NCBI RefSeq assembly: GCF_042685745.1
Contig: NZ_JBHUNT010000001.1
Span: 806,001-870,000, forward strand
Reading direction: 5' to 3'
DNA length: 64,000 nucleotides
From: Prauserella_A oleivorans
GTDB lineage: Bacteria > Actinomycetota > Actinomycetes > Mycobacteriales > Pseudonocardiaceae
The translations under genes were made by a program, and so were the position numbers. The notes below the pieces were generated by a model, which was not told the DNA's origin, did not search any database, and was given only the letters and a program-made list of their open reading frames with translations. Shown piece after piece: positions 44,274 to 50,700 of this stretch; the first letter of the stretch is position 1; each line of letters begins with the position of its first letter.

Positions 44274-44840
44274 ATGAGCGAGCGAGTGAGCCGGTTCGGC
44301 GTGGTCGACATCGAAAAGCTGCCCGACGACCTGCGCGAACGCGTCGGCGAGATCGCCGAGAAGTCTGGGTTCGTGCCGAACATCTTCCGGGCTCTGGCGC
44401 ACCGGCCCGAGGAACTGAGGGCGTTCCTCGACTACCACGACGCGCTGATGAACCGCGCCGAGGGCCTGAGCAAGGCCGAGCGGGAGCTGGTGGTCGTGGC
44501 GACCTCGGGAGCCAACCACTGCACATACTGCGTGGTGGCGCACGGCGCGATCCTGCGCATCAGGTCGAAGGACCCCCAGCTGGCCGACCGCGTCGCGAGC
44601 AACCCGTGGGGTGCGGAGCTGCCGGACCGGCAGCGGGCGATCGTCGACCTGGCGCTCGCGCTGGCCCACGACTCGGCGAAGTTCGGGGAGCGGCACGTGG
44701 CCGCGGCACGCGAGGCGGGTCTGACGGACGACGAGATCTGGGACGTCGGCGCGATCACGGCGCTGTTCGCGATGTCGAACCGGCTGGCGCATCTGACGGC
44801 GCTGGCGCCGAACGCGGAGTTCTACACGATGGGCCGCTGA
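44274..44840 (+). CDS. AhpD-like peroxidase-related protein (carboxymuconolactone decarboxylase fold)
   Basis: A 188-residue all-helical protein with redox motif CTYCVVAHG (CxxC with a downstream His), preceded by GLSKAERELVVVATSGANH, the AhpD signature arrangement. It begins VSRFGVVDIEKLPDDLRERV and contains SGFVPNIFRALAHRPEELRAF, typical of the uncharacterised peroxidase-related subgroup. It is likely a thiol-dependent peroxidase or reductase. ATG at 44274 fits this family; the frame to 44157 does not. It is divergent from the DGPF-sigma operon (85 bp). Confidence 0.9.
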   Translation: MSERVSRFGVVDIEKLPDDLRERVGEIAEKSGFVPNIFRALAHRPEELRAFLDYHDALMNRAEGLSKAERELVVVATSGANHCTYCVVAHGAILRIRSKDPQLADRVASNPWGAELPDRQRAIVDLALALAHDSAKFGERHVAAAREAGLTDDEIWDVGAITALFAMSNRLAHLTALAPNAEFYTMGR

Positions 44841-44860
44841 CCGGCCCTGAACATTGGAAA

Positions 44861-44903
44861 CCCCGTGATGCTGCCAGGTCGGGGGTCCGCCAGCATCACG
44901 GGG
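44861..44903. terminator. Hairpin terminator after the AhpD-like gene
   Basis: A perfect 13-bp stem (CCCCGTGATGCTG / CAGCATCACGGGG) with a 17-nt loop, 20 bp after the stop. It also lies downstream of the small leftward ORF ending at 44965, so it may act in both directions. Confidence 0.75.
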
Positions 44904-44964
44904 TCATGGGGGGTATCGACGCCGCACTCGGCGGCGTTACACCCGAAGGCGAGTGTAATTCAGA

Positions 44965-45126
44965 TCACGCGCGCGACGCGGGGCGGCGGTAACCGCGTGT
45001 CTGGGCGATGGACATGAATTCCTGGCGAACGGTCGCGGCGGTCGCGGTGTCGATCGCTCGGTTGATCGCGCGGCGGGTACGGGCCTGGGCTCGACGGGCA
45101 CGGAGTCGGGCGGCGATGTTGTCCAT
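44965..45126 (-). CDS. Small Arg-rich protein, 53 residues (hypothetical)
   Basis: MDNIAARLRARRAQARTRRA and on to RGYRRPASRA: 14 arginines, predicted helical, no cysteine and no membrane segment. The ATG at 45126 has AAGGAG 14 nt upstream; a TTG at 45159 is the alternative start. Third codon positions are mostly G/C. The strong AT-rich patch upstream (CATAAT on the minus strand at 45177-45182) would suit a promoter. I do not recognise the family; an RNA- or DNA-binding peptide is possible. Confidence 0.55.
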   Translation of the reverse strand: MDNIAARLRARRAQARTRRAINRAIDTATAATVRQEFMSIAQTRGYRRPASRA

Positions 45127-45301
45127 CGGGTTTGCGGCATCTCCTTGGAGTCTCGACAACTTCCTTTACATCCCTTATTATGCGCCACCCACGTCCAGAT
45201 TGCCAGCGATTATGCGGTGAGATGGCTTACGTGCCGAACAATCAACGGCAGTGGCGGCATCATTGGCGTAGTCCATCAGGAGGCGGACGAGTCTGGGTGG
45301 A

Positions 45302-45339
45302 TCTAGCCCTTTCTAGTGGAAGGGCTAGAGACCAGTAGA
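45302..45339. promoter_or_regulatory. 38-bp symmetric element, copy 1
   Basis: Four half-sites, TCTA at 45302 and 45312 and TAGA at 45326 and 45336, form a dyad with the spacing 10/14/10 between half-site starts. The centre also gives a perfect 9-8-9 inverted repeat (CTAGCCCTT / AAGGGCTAG, 45303-45328). A second element at 57692 has the same four half-sites and spacing. No gene start is close; the small ORF start at 45126 is 176 bp to the left. It looks like a two-dimer operator. The rest of 45189-45433 holds only this and the tandem repeat. Confidence 0.6.
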
Positions 45340-45363
45340 CGGCCCGATCGAACCCGGCGCTGT

Positions 45364-45405
45364 GGTTCGAGTGCCGTGATTCGAGTGCCGTGGTTCGAGT
45401 GCCGT
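45364..45405. repeat. Three tandem copies of a 14-bp unit
   Basis: GGTTCGAGTGCCGT, GATTCGAGTGCCGT and GGTTCGAGTGCCGT follow one another with one base difference. The first copy also pairs with CGAACC at 45349-45354. It lies 29 bp beyond the stop of the leftward padR, outside any gene I trust. Confidence 0.85.
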
Positions 45406-45433
45406 GGTGGCGGGGCCGTGGCTTCCGCGCGGC

Positions 45434-45970
45434 TCACTCCCGCTCGGCGACCGTGTGCGCCAGATCGCGCAACCAGCTCAGCCGCTCGCGGAGCTGCCGC
45501 ACTTCGAGGTCCAGCAGTGCGGGGCCGAAGCCATGGCGGGCGTCGGGCATGTCGCTGATCGCCTCCAGTGCCGCGATCCGCTCATGCAGGTGCCGGGCGT
45601 GGCCGGCCAGCTTGGCGCCGAGTTCGGCCGGGCCGAGGTGATGGGCGAAGAGCAATTTCACCAGCGGATGGTCGGTGTAGAGCTCGTGCAGCGGCGCCAC
45701 GGACTCGTCCGCGTCCGACCGGAGCCAGTGCAGGAACTCCTGGGTCCCCGACTCCGTCGCGGCGTAGACGCGGCGAGACCGTCCCCCGCGGCCGGGCTCG
45801 TCCCGGCCGGTCACCCGGCCCTCGGCCTCGAGCTTGGCCAGCAATGGGTACAACACCCCGTCATTGACGCGTTGTTCCCGCGGCACGCCGGGAGCCAGTC
45901 GCGCCTTGAGTGCGTACGCGTGGTCAGGACGGTCGGTGAGGAGACCGAGGACGAGATGTCGTAGCGCCAT
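45434..45970 (-). CDS. PadR family transcriptional regulator
   Basis: A 178-residue regulator. The winged helix is ALRHLVLGLLTDRPDHAYALKARL with NDGVLYPLLAKLEAEGRVTG and the wing RGGRSRRVYAATESG. A helical C-terminal half (DESVAPLHELYTDHPLVKLLF onward) serves dimerisation. The ATG lies within a perfect palindrome (45969-45989), which indicates autoregulation. It is divergent from the enoyl-CoA hydratase gene 27 bp away, its likely target. Confidence 0.92.
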   Translation of the reverse strand: MALRHLVLGLLTDRPDHAYALKARLAPGVPREQRVNDGVLYPLLAKLEAEGRVTGRDEPGRGGRSRRVYAATESGTQEFLHWLRSDADESVAPLHELYTDHPLVKLLFAHHLGPAELGAKLAGHARHLHERIAALEAISDMPDARHGFGPALLDLEVRQLRERLSWLRDLAHTVAERE

Positions 45971-45989
45971 TACCTACATTCTAGGTAAT
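45969..45989. promoter_or_regulatory. Perfect palindromic operator between padR and enoyl-CoA hydratase
   Basis: ATTACCT-acattct-AGGTAAT is a perfect 7-7-7 inverted repeat spanning the padR start codon and ending 8 bp before the hydratase ATG. The 27-bp intergenic region is almost entirely this site, so one bound PadR dimer would block both genes. AT-rich half-sites of this type suit PadR proteins. Confidence 0.75.
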
Positions 45990-45997
45990 CTGGCCGC

Positions 45998-46696
45998 ATG
46001 GACACCTCAGCTCTTTCCTCGGCGAGTCTCACCGTGTCGACCGAGGGGTCCGTGACCGTCGTGCGTATGCACCACGGCGAGGACAGCCGCTTCCACCCGC
46101 TGCTGCTCGACGCCCTCGACGGTGTCCTGACCTCCATCGAGGACGGTGACGAGGCCGGTGCCCTGGTGCTCACCGGCACCGGCAAGTTCTTCTCCAACGG
46201 CCTCGACCTGGAGTACCTGGGGTCGCATCCCGACGACGCCGAGGCGACGCTGGCGCGGGTCCACGGCCTGTTCGCGCGCGTGCTGGCGCTGCCGGTGCCG
46301 ACCGTCGCCGCCGTCAACGGCCACGCCTTCGCCGCCGGTGCGATGCTCATGCTGGCCTGCGACGTCGCGATCATGCGCGCCGACCGCGGCTACGTTTGCC
46401 TGCCCGAGTCCGACCTGGGGCTGCCGTTCACGCCGGGCATGAACGCGTTGCTCACCGCGCGACTCAGCCCGCCGGTGGCCCACGAGGCCATGGTCACCGG
46501 GCGCCGGTACCCGGCCGCGGAGGCGAAGGCCGCGGGCATCGTCTCGGAGGTCGCCGCGGAGGCCGACGTGCTCGGCGACGCCGTCGCCCGCGCCGCCTCG
46601 CTGGCCGGCAAGCCACGGCACGCACTGGGACAGATCAAGCGGGACCTCTACCGGAGCGCGCTGGACGTGCTCACCGGTTCGACGGTGGGCTCGTAA
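45998..46696 (+). CDS. Enoyl-CoA hydratase/isomerase family protein
   Basis: A 232-residue crotonase-fold enzyme. GALVLTGTGKFFSNGLDLEYL provides the first oxyanion-hole part and AAVNGHAFAAGAMLMLACDVAIM the second; LPESDLGLPFTPGMNALL holds the acidic active-site position. The closest general type is enoyl-CoA delta-isomerase (ECI/HCD-like), which lacks the two-Glu hydratase pair. It acts on fatty acyl-CoA. Transcription is probably controlled by the divergent PadR. Confidence 0.87.
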   Translation: MDTSALSSASLTVSTEGSVTVVRMHHGEDSRFHPLLLDALDGVLTSIEDGDEAGALVLTGTGKFFSNGLDLEYLGSHPDDAEATLARVHGLFARVLALPVPTVAAVNGHAFAAGAMLMLACDVAIMRADRGYVCLPESDLGLPFTPGMNALLTARLSPPVAHEAMVTGRRYPAAEAKAAGIVSEVAAEADVLGDAVARAASLAGKPRHALGQIKRDLYRSALDVLTGSTVGS

Positions 46697-46838
46697 CCCC
46701 GTCGGCGCGGTCCGGGATCCTGCGCAGGGTCGCGAGGTACCGCAGGTGGGTCTCGGCCGCCGCGCGGCGCCTGGCCGGCCTCGCGCGCCTCGATCGCGTC
46801 CACGTGGCGGTGTGCCGGCCGCGGCTCGTGCCCCACGC
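46671..46838 (-). pseudogene. Remnant of a GntR/FCD-type regulator C-terminus (frameshifted)
   Basis: On the minus strand two frames with coding-like third positions join at about 46763-46785. The first gives HRHVDAIEAREAG, the second ARRRAAAETHLRYLATLRRI and PDRADG to a stop at 46671. Read together they resemble the last helices of FCD-domain GntR regulators (DAI-ARD-ARRAAETHLRYL type). No N-terminal part exists nearby: phnM ends at 46854. Either decay or insertion of the phosphonate island truncated it. The 3-prime end overlaps the hydratase gene by 26 bp. Short, so only moderately sure. Confidence 0.45.
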
Positions 46839-46853
46839 GGCGTGCACGTCCGG

Positions 46854-48026
46854 TCAGGCGCGCGCCACCCAGCGGACGACCGGGTGCGGGCCGGCCAGAT
46901 CGGCCAGCACGAGGTCGGCTCGCCTGCCGGCGGCGAGCCGACCACGGTCGTCCAGTCCGACGGCGTTCGCCGGCCCGCTCGTGACGAGCCCGATGGCCTC
47001 GGGCAAACCGAGCACGCCGCGCTCGGCCAGGTGGACAGCCGCGGGCAACAGGGCCGTGGGCAGGTAGTCGGAGGCGAGTGCGTCGACGAGCCCGGCGGCG
47101 GCCAGTTCGGCGGCCGAGACGTTGCCGGCGTGCGAGCCGCCGCGGACGACGTTCGGCGCACCGGCCACCACGAGGACGCCCGCTTCCCGCGCACGTTCGG
47201 CGGCCGCGCGCGTGGTGGGGAACTCCGCGACGCGCCCGCCCCGGTCGAGCAGGGCGTCGACGGCCTCGGCGCTGTCCAGATCGTGGCCCCACAGCCGGAT
47301 CCGCCCGGCCCGCGCCAGCTCGCCGAGCCAGTCGAGCGTGTCGCGGCCGGCGGCGCAGGCCCGCTCCCGGCTCGCCTGCCACCACGCGACGTGCTCCGCC
47401 GCGTCCGCCGCGGTCATGCCCTCGCCGACCTCCAGCCAGTGGCGCATCGTTGCCGGATCGGCGTACTGGCCCTGCCCCGGCGTGTGGTCCTCGTGGGACA
47501 CCACTGGAAGGTCGCCGGCAGCCGGCTCGGCCAGGCGCTTTTCCAGTTGTTCCCGTCCGGACACACACCGCACGTCCAGCCGGTGCAGCACCCGATGGTC
47601 CACGAGCGCCCCGGCGCCGTTCGCCGCGTCGACGGCCGGGGCCAACTCCACCGCGCGGGGCGAGTCGATCGGCAGGCCGACCGCACTGCGCTCCTGGTAG
47701 GCCAGGCCGTGGTAGGCGGTGGTGATGCCCGCGGCGCGGAGCCGGGCGCTCGCCGAGGCGAGGGCGAGCCCGGGAGCGAGCGAAGCGCCCGGACGCGGGT
47801 GGCACTCCTTGTTCAGGGTGTCGCTGTGCACGTCGATCAGACCGGGCAGCAGGTGCAGCCCACCGCCGTCGACGTCGGTCGAGGCACCGCGTGGATGGGG
47901 CCCGACGTCGACGATCACGCCGTCGCGCACCACGACCCGCGCGTCCTCGACCACTCGGTCGGGCAGGACTGCGCGGACGTGGCCGAGGTCGTAGTCGGCG
48001 GGCGTGGTGAGCAGCCAGGGTGACAT
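46854..48026 (-). CDS. phnM: PhnM-type amidohydrolase (alpha-D-ribose 1-methylphosphonate 5-triphosphate diphosphatase family)
   Basis: A 390-residue amidohydrolase with the PhnM marks: LLPGLIDVHSDTLNKECHPRPG (metal-site HxD and PRPG), AGITTAYHGLAYQE, VVSHEDHTPGQGQY, and AGAPNVVRGGSHAGNVSAAEL followed by ASDYLPTALL. In C-P lyase pathways PhnM removes diphosphate from the ribose triphosphate phosphonate intermediate. Here phnGHIJKL are absent from the window, so its role must differ or the partner genes lie elsewhere. It is divergent from the phosphonatase-like gene across 162 bp. The ATG at 48026 has no obvious ribosome-binding site. Confidence 0.9.
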   Translation of the reverse strand: MSPWLLTTPADYDLGHVRAVLPDRVVEDARVVVRDGVIVDVGPHPRGASTDVDGGGLHLLPGLIDVHSDTLNKECHPRPGASLAPGLALASASARLRAAGITTAYHGLAYQERSAVGLPIDSPRAVELAPAVDAANGAGALVDHRVLHRLDVRCVSGREQLEKRLAEPAAGDLPVVSHEDHTPGQGQYADPATMRHWLEVGEGMTAADAAEHVAWWQASRERACAAGRDTLDWLGELARAGRIRLWGHDLDSAEAVDALLDRGGRVAEFPTTRAAAERAREAGVLVVAGAPNVVRGGSHAGNVSAAELAAAGLVDALASDYLPTALLPAAVHLAERGVLGLPEAIGLVTSGPANAVGLDDRGRLAAGRRADLVLADLAGPHPVVRWVARA

Positions 48027-48037
48027 GCCGATGAGCC

Positions 48038-48047
48038 TGTCCGGACA
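48038..48047. promoter_or_regulatory. Palindrome TGTCCGGACA upstream of phnM
   Basis: A perfect 10-bp palindrome 12-21 bp upstream of the phnM ATG, in the region between the divergent phnM and phosphonate transport genes. It is a candidate site for the cluster's GntR-UTRA regulator. Short, with only one copy seen. Confidence 0.3.
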
Positions 48048-48188
48048 ACTCGTCCAGAAGATGAACGACGCTTTGCCCCGGGTTCACCTCGTGCGGGCGG
48101 CGCGTTCCCTCGCGTGCCGCACAGTCGTGGTCGCGCGTTCGAGCACCGATCCCGGCCGCCGCGGCGCCGACATCGAAGGGACCTGACC

Positions 48189-48878
48189 ATGACCCCACCG
48201 CAGTACCGCCTGGCCTGCCTCGACATGGCCGGCACCACTGTCTGTGACGACGGAGCGGTGATGGCGGCCTTCGGCACGGCTCTCGACGCCATCGGCATTG
48301 CCGACGGCACACCGGAGCGGCAGAAGGCGGTCGACTACACGCTCGAGACGATGGGCCAGTCGAAGATCGAGGTGTTCCGCGCCATCGCCGGCGACGAACA
48401 GGCCGCGCAACGGGCCAACGCCGCGTTCGAGGCGGCCTACCTCGACTCGATCCGCTCCGGTGGCGTCGCCGGGATCGACGGCGCCACCGACGCGATCCGG
48501 ACGCTGCGCGAAGCCGGCACGAAGGTGGCGCTGACCACGGGATTCTCCGTCGAGACCCGGGACGCGCTGCTCGACGCGCTCGGCTGGCGCGACGTTGCCG
48601 ACCTGGTGCTGTCCCCCGCCGACGCCGGTCGTGGCCGCCCCTACCCGGACATGATCCTCACGGCCGTCATCCGACTGGCCGTGGACGACGTTCGCCAGGT
48701 CGCCGTCGCCGGCGACACGACGTCCGACCTGCTGAGCGGCCACCGGGCCGGAGCAGGCGTCGTCGCCGGTGTCCTCACCGGCGCCCACACCGAGGCCGAT
48801 TTCGCCACCGTTCCGCACACCGACGTGCTCGGATCCGTCGCCGACCTGCCTGCGTTGCTCGGAGCCGCCCACGCCTGA
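48189..48878 (+). CDS. Phosphonatase-like HAD hydrolase (PhnX-like)
   Basis: A 229-residue HAD enzyme. Motif I reads LDMAGTTV (nucleophile Asp, second Asp replaced by Ala-Gly-Thr as in phosphonatases), motif II lies in VALTTGFSVETRD, motif III is VAVAGDTTSDLLSG with PADAGRGRPYPDMIL before it. This is the phosphonatase-like family of phosphonate clusters (TIGR03351 as I recall). The Schiff-base lysine of true phosphonoacetaldehyde hydrolase (in the cap) cannot be identified with certainty: TMGQSKIEVFRA is the candidate region. The start ATG at 48189 follows AAGGGA. Confidence 0.88.
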   Translation: MTPPQYRLACLDMAGTTVCDDGAVMAAFGTALDAIGIADGTPERQKAVDYTLETMGQSKIEVFRAIAGDEQAAQRANAAFEAAYLDSIRSGGVAGIDGATDAIRTLREAGTKVALTTGFSVETRDALLDALGWRDVADLVLSPADAGRGRPYPDMILTAVIRLAVDDVRQVAVAGDTTSDLLSGHRAGAGVVAGVLTGAHTEADFATVPHTDVLGSVADLPALLGAAHA

Positions 48879-48935
48879 GCGCACCGCACCCGCATCCGTT
48901 GATCCGAATTCCGATCGAGATTCGAGGACTGTGAC

Positions 48936-49904
48936 ATGACTGCCACCCCGACCACCCGCCGGCTGCTCGCGGCCCTGGCCGCGACCGGCCTGCTCCTCGG
49001 CGGCTGTTCCGGCGACTCCGGCGGCGAGGCGGCCGCGAACGAGAAGGGCTTCCCCGAGACGATCGTGCTCGGCGCCATCCCGGCCGAGAACTCCACCTCG
49101 CTGGCCGCGGGCTACGACCCCATCGTGAAGATGCTCGAGGACGAGACCGGTTCCACGGTGGAGGTCAGCCAGGCCTCCGACTACGCCGGCGTGATCGAGG
49201 GCCTCATGGCGGGCAATGTCGACATCGCGTTCCTCGGCTCGTTCGGCTACGTCATCGCGACCGAGAACGGCGCCGAGATCACGCCGCTCGGCGCGGTCAC
49301 CGAGACGAAGGACGAGGAACCGGGGTACTACTCGTTCGGCATCACCCGGGCGGACAACGTCGAGATCAACAGTCTGAAGGACTACGCGGGCAAGGACGTC
49401 TGTTTCGTCGACCCGGGCTCCACGTCGGGCTACCTCTACCCGACCGCGGGCCTGATCGAGGCCGGTGTGGTCGATTCGGCGGCCGAGAGCGCGATGTCGA
49501 AGTCGCTCAAGCCGGTCTTCGCCGGTGGCCATGACGCCTCGGCCCTGGCCGTGAAGAACGGCGACTGCGACGCCGGGTTCTCCATGCAGAGCATGGTCGA
49601 GCGCACCCTGATCGACAGCGGCGACCTCACGCAGGGCGAGCTGAAGAAGGTCTGGCAGTCCCCGAAGATCTCCGGCTCGCTGTTCGTCGCTCGCAACGGG
49701 CTCGGCAAGGACGTCGTCGCCAAGCTCACGAAGCTGATGACCGAGAAGGCGAACGCGGACTACCTGCGCTCGCAGGGATTCTGCGAGGGCGACTGCCTGC
49801 TCACCGACGAGGACGCCTGGGGCGTCAAGCCGGCCACCGATGCCGACTACGACGGCGTGCGCGAGGTCTGCCGGCTGACCCAGGCGGAGGCCTGCCGTGG
49901 CTGA
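48936..49904 (+). CDS. phnD: Phosphonate ABC transporter substrate-binding lipoprotein
   Basis: A 322-residue binding protein with lipobox LLGGC (signal residues 1-24), IVLGAIPAENSTSLAAGYDPIV, VEVSQASDYAGVIEGLMAGNVDIAFLGSFGYV (given in part), VCFVDPGSTSGYLYPTAGL and HDASALAVKNGDCDAGF. These are the PhnD/PtxB family motifs, the DPGSTSGYLYP loop binding the phosphonate oxygens. It sits on the outer face of the membrane. Its stop overlaps phnC by 8 bp. Confidence 0.95.
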   Translation: MTATPTTRRLLAALAATGLLLGGCSGDSGGEAAANEKGFPETIVLGAIPAENSTSLAAGYDPIVKMLEDETGSTVEVSQASDYAGVIEGLMAGNVDIAFLGSFGYVIATENGAEITPLGAVTETKDEEPGYYSFGITRADNVEINSLKDYAGKDVCFVDPGSTSGYLYPTAGLIEAGVVDSAAESAMSKSLKPVFAGGHDASALAVKNGDCDAGFSMQSMVERTLIDSGDLTQGELKKVWQSPKISGSLFVARNGLGKDVVAKLTKLMTEKANADYLRSQGFCEGDCLLTDEDAWGVKPATDADYDGVREVCRLTQAEACRG

Positions 49905-50700
49905 GCTCCAGGACGGGACGGAGACCGCACGGACTGTCGTCCGCACCCGCGGGCTCGTCAAGCGGTTCGGCACCACCACCGCGGTCGCCGGCGTCGACCT
50001 CGACATCCGGGCCGGCGAACTCGTCGTCCTCCTCGGGCTGTCCGGCTCGGGCAAGTCGACGCTCCTGCGCTGCCTCAACGGCCTGCATCCGGTGTCCGAG
50101 GGCGAGGTCGTCGTCCACGACGTCGCCGTCCACGAGTGCCGGCCCGCGCAGCTGCGGCGACTGCGGACCGATGTCGGGTTCGTGTTCCAGCAGTTCAACC
50201 TCATGGGCCGGCTCACGTGCCTGGAGAACGTCCTCATCGGAGCACTCGGCCGGGTACGCGGCCCGCGGTACGGGCTGCTGACGTGGCCGGCGCGGCTGAA
50301 GCGGGAGGCGCTGGGCCACCTCGATCGGGTCGGTCTCGCCGACCAGGCCTACCAGCGCGCCGACACCCTGTCGGGTGGCCAGCAGCAGCGGGTGGCGCTC
50401 GCCCGGACGCTGATGCAGGGGCCCCGGCTGGTGCTCGCCGACGAGCCGGTCGCCTCCCTGGACCCGGAGAACTCCGACGCCGTGATGGATCTGCTGCGTC
50501 GCGTGTGCCGCGAGGACCGGCTCACGGTGTTGTGCAGTCTGCACCAGGTGGAGCTCGCCCTCGGCTGGGGCGACCGGCTGGTGGGCCTGCGCGCCGGGCG
50601 GAAGGTGCTCGACCGGCCCGCCGCCGACGTGTCGCGAGCCGAGGTCATGGACGTCTACCGCCGCCTGGAACCGGCGGCCGACGAGGTCGCCGTCGCCTGA
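49897..50700 (+). CDS. phnC: Phosphonate ABC transporter ATP-binding protein
   Basis: A 267-residue ATPase with Walker A GLSGSGKST, Q-loop FVFQQFNLMGRLTCLENVL (PhnC-specific), signature LSGGQQQRVALARTLMQ, Walker B LVLADEPVASLDPEN and switch His in CSLHQVELAL. GTG start at 49897 overlaps phnD, and the stop shares one base with the phnE ATG. All motifs are intact. Confidence 0.95.
   Translation: MAELQDGTETARTVVRTRGLVKRFGTTTAVAGVDLDIRAGELVVLLGLSGSGKSTLLRCLNGLHPVSEGEVVVHDVAVHECRPAQLRRLRTDVGFVFQQFNLMGRLTCLENVLIGALGRVRGPRYGLLTWPARLKREALGHLDRVGLADQAYQRADTLSGGQQQRVALARTLMQGPRLVLADEPVASLDPENSDAVMDLLRRVCREDRLTVLCSLHQVELALGWGDRLVGLRAGRKVLDRPAADVSRAEVMDVYRRLEPAADEVAVA

Noticed and set aside
45340..45405. 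Possible tRNA, because GGTTCGAGT resembles a T-arm
   Set aside because: The motif is part of a three-copy 14-bp tandem repeat and no acceptor, D or anticodon stem can be folded around it on either strand.
46007..48312. Long alternative frames over the phnM region
   Set aside because: phnM motifs fix the frame; the others are Arg/Pro-rich shadows. Only the short segment 46671-46838 kept coding-like features.
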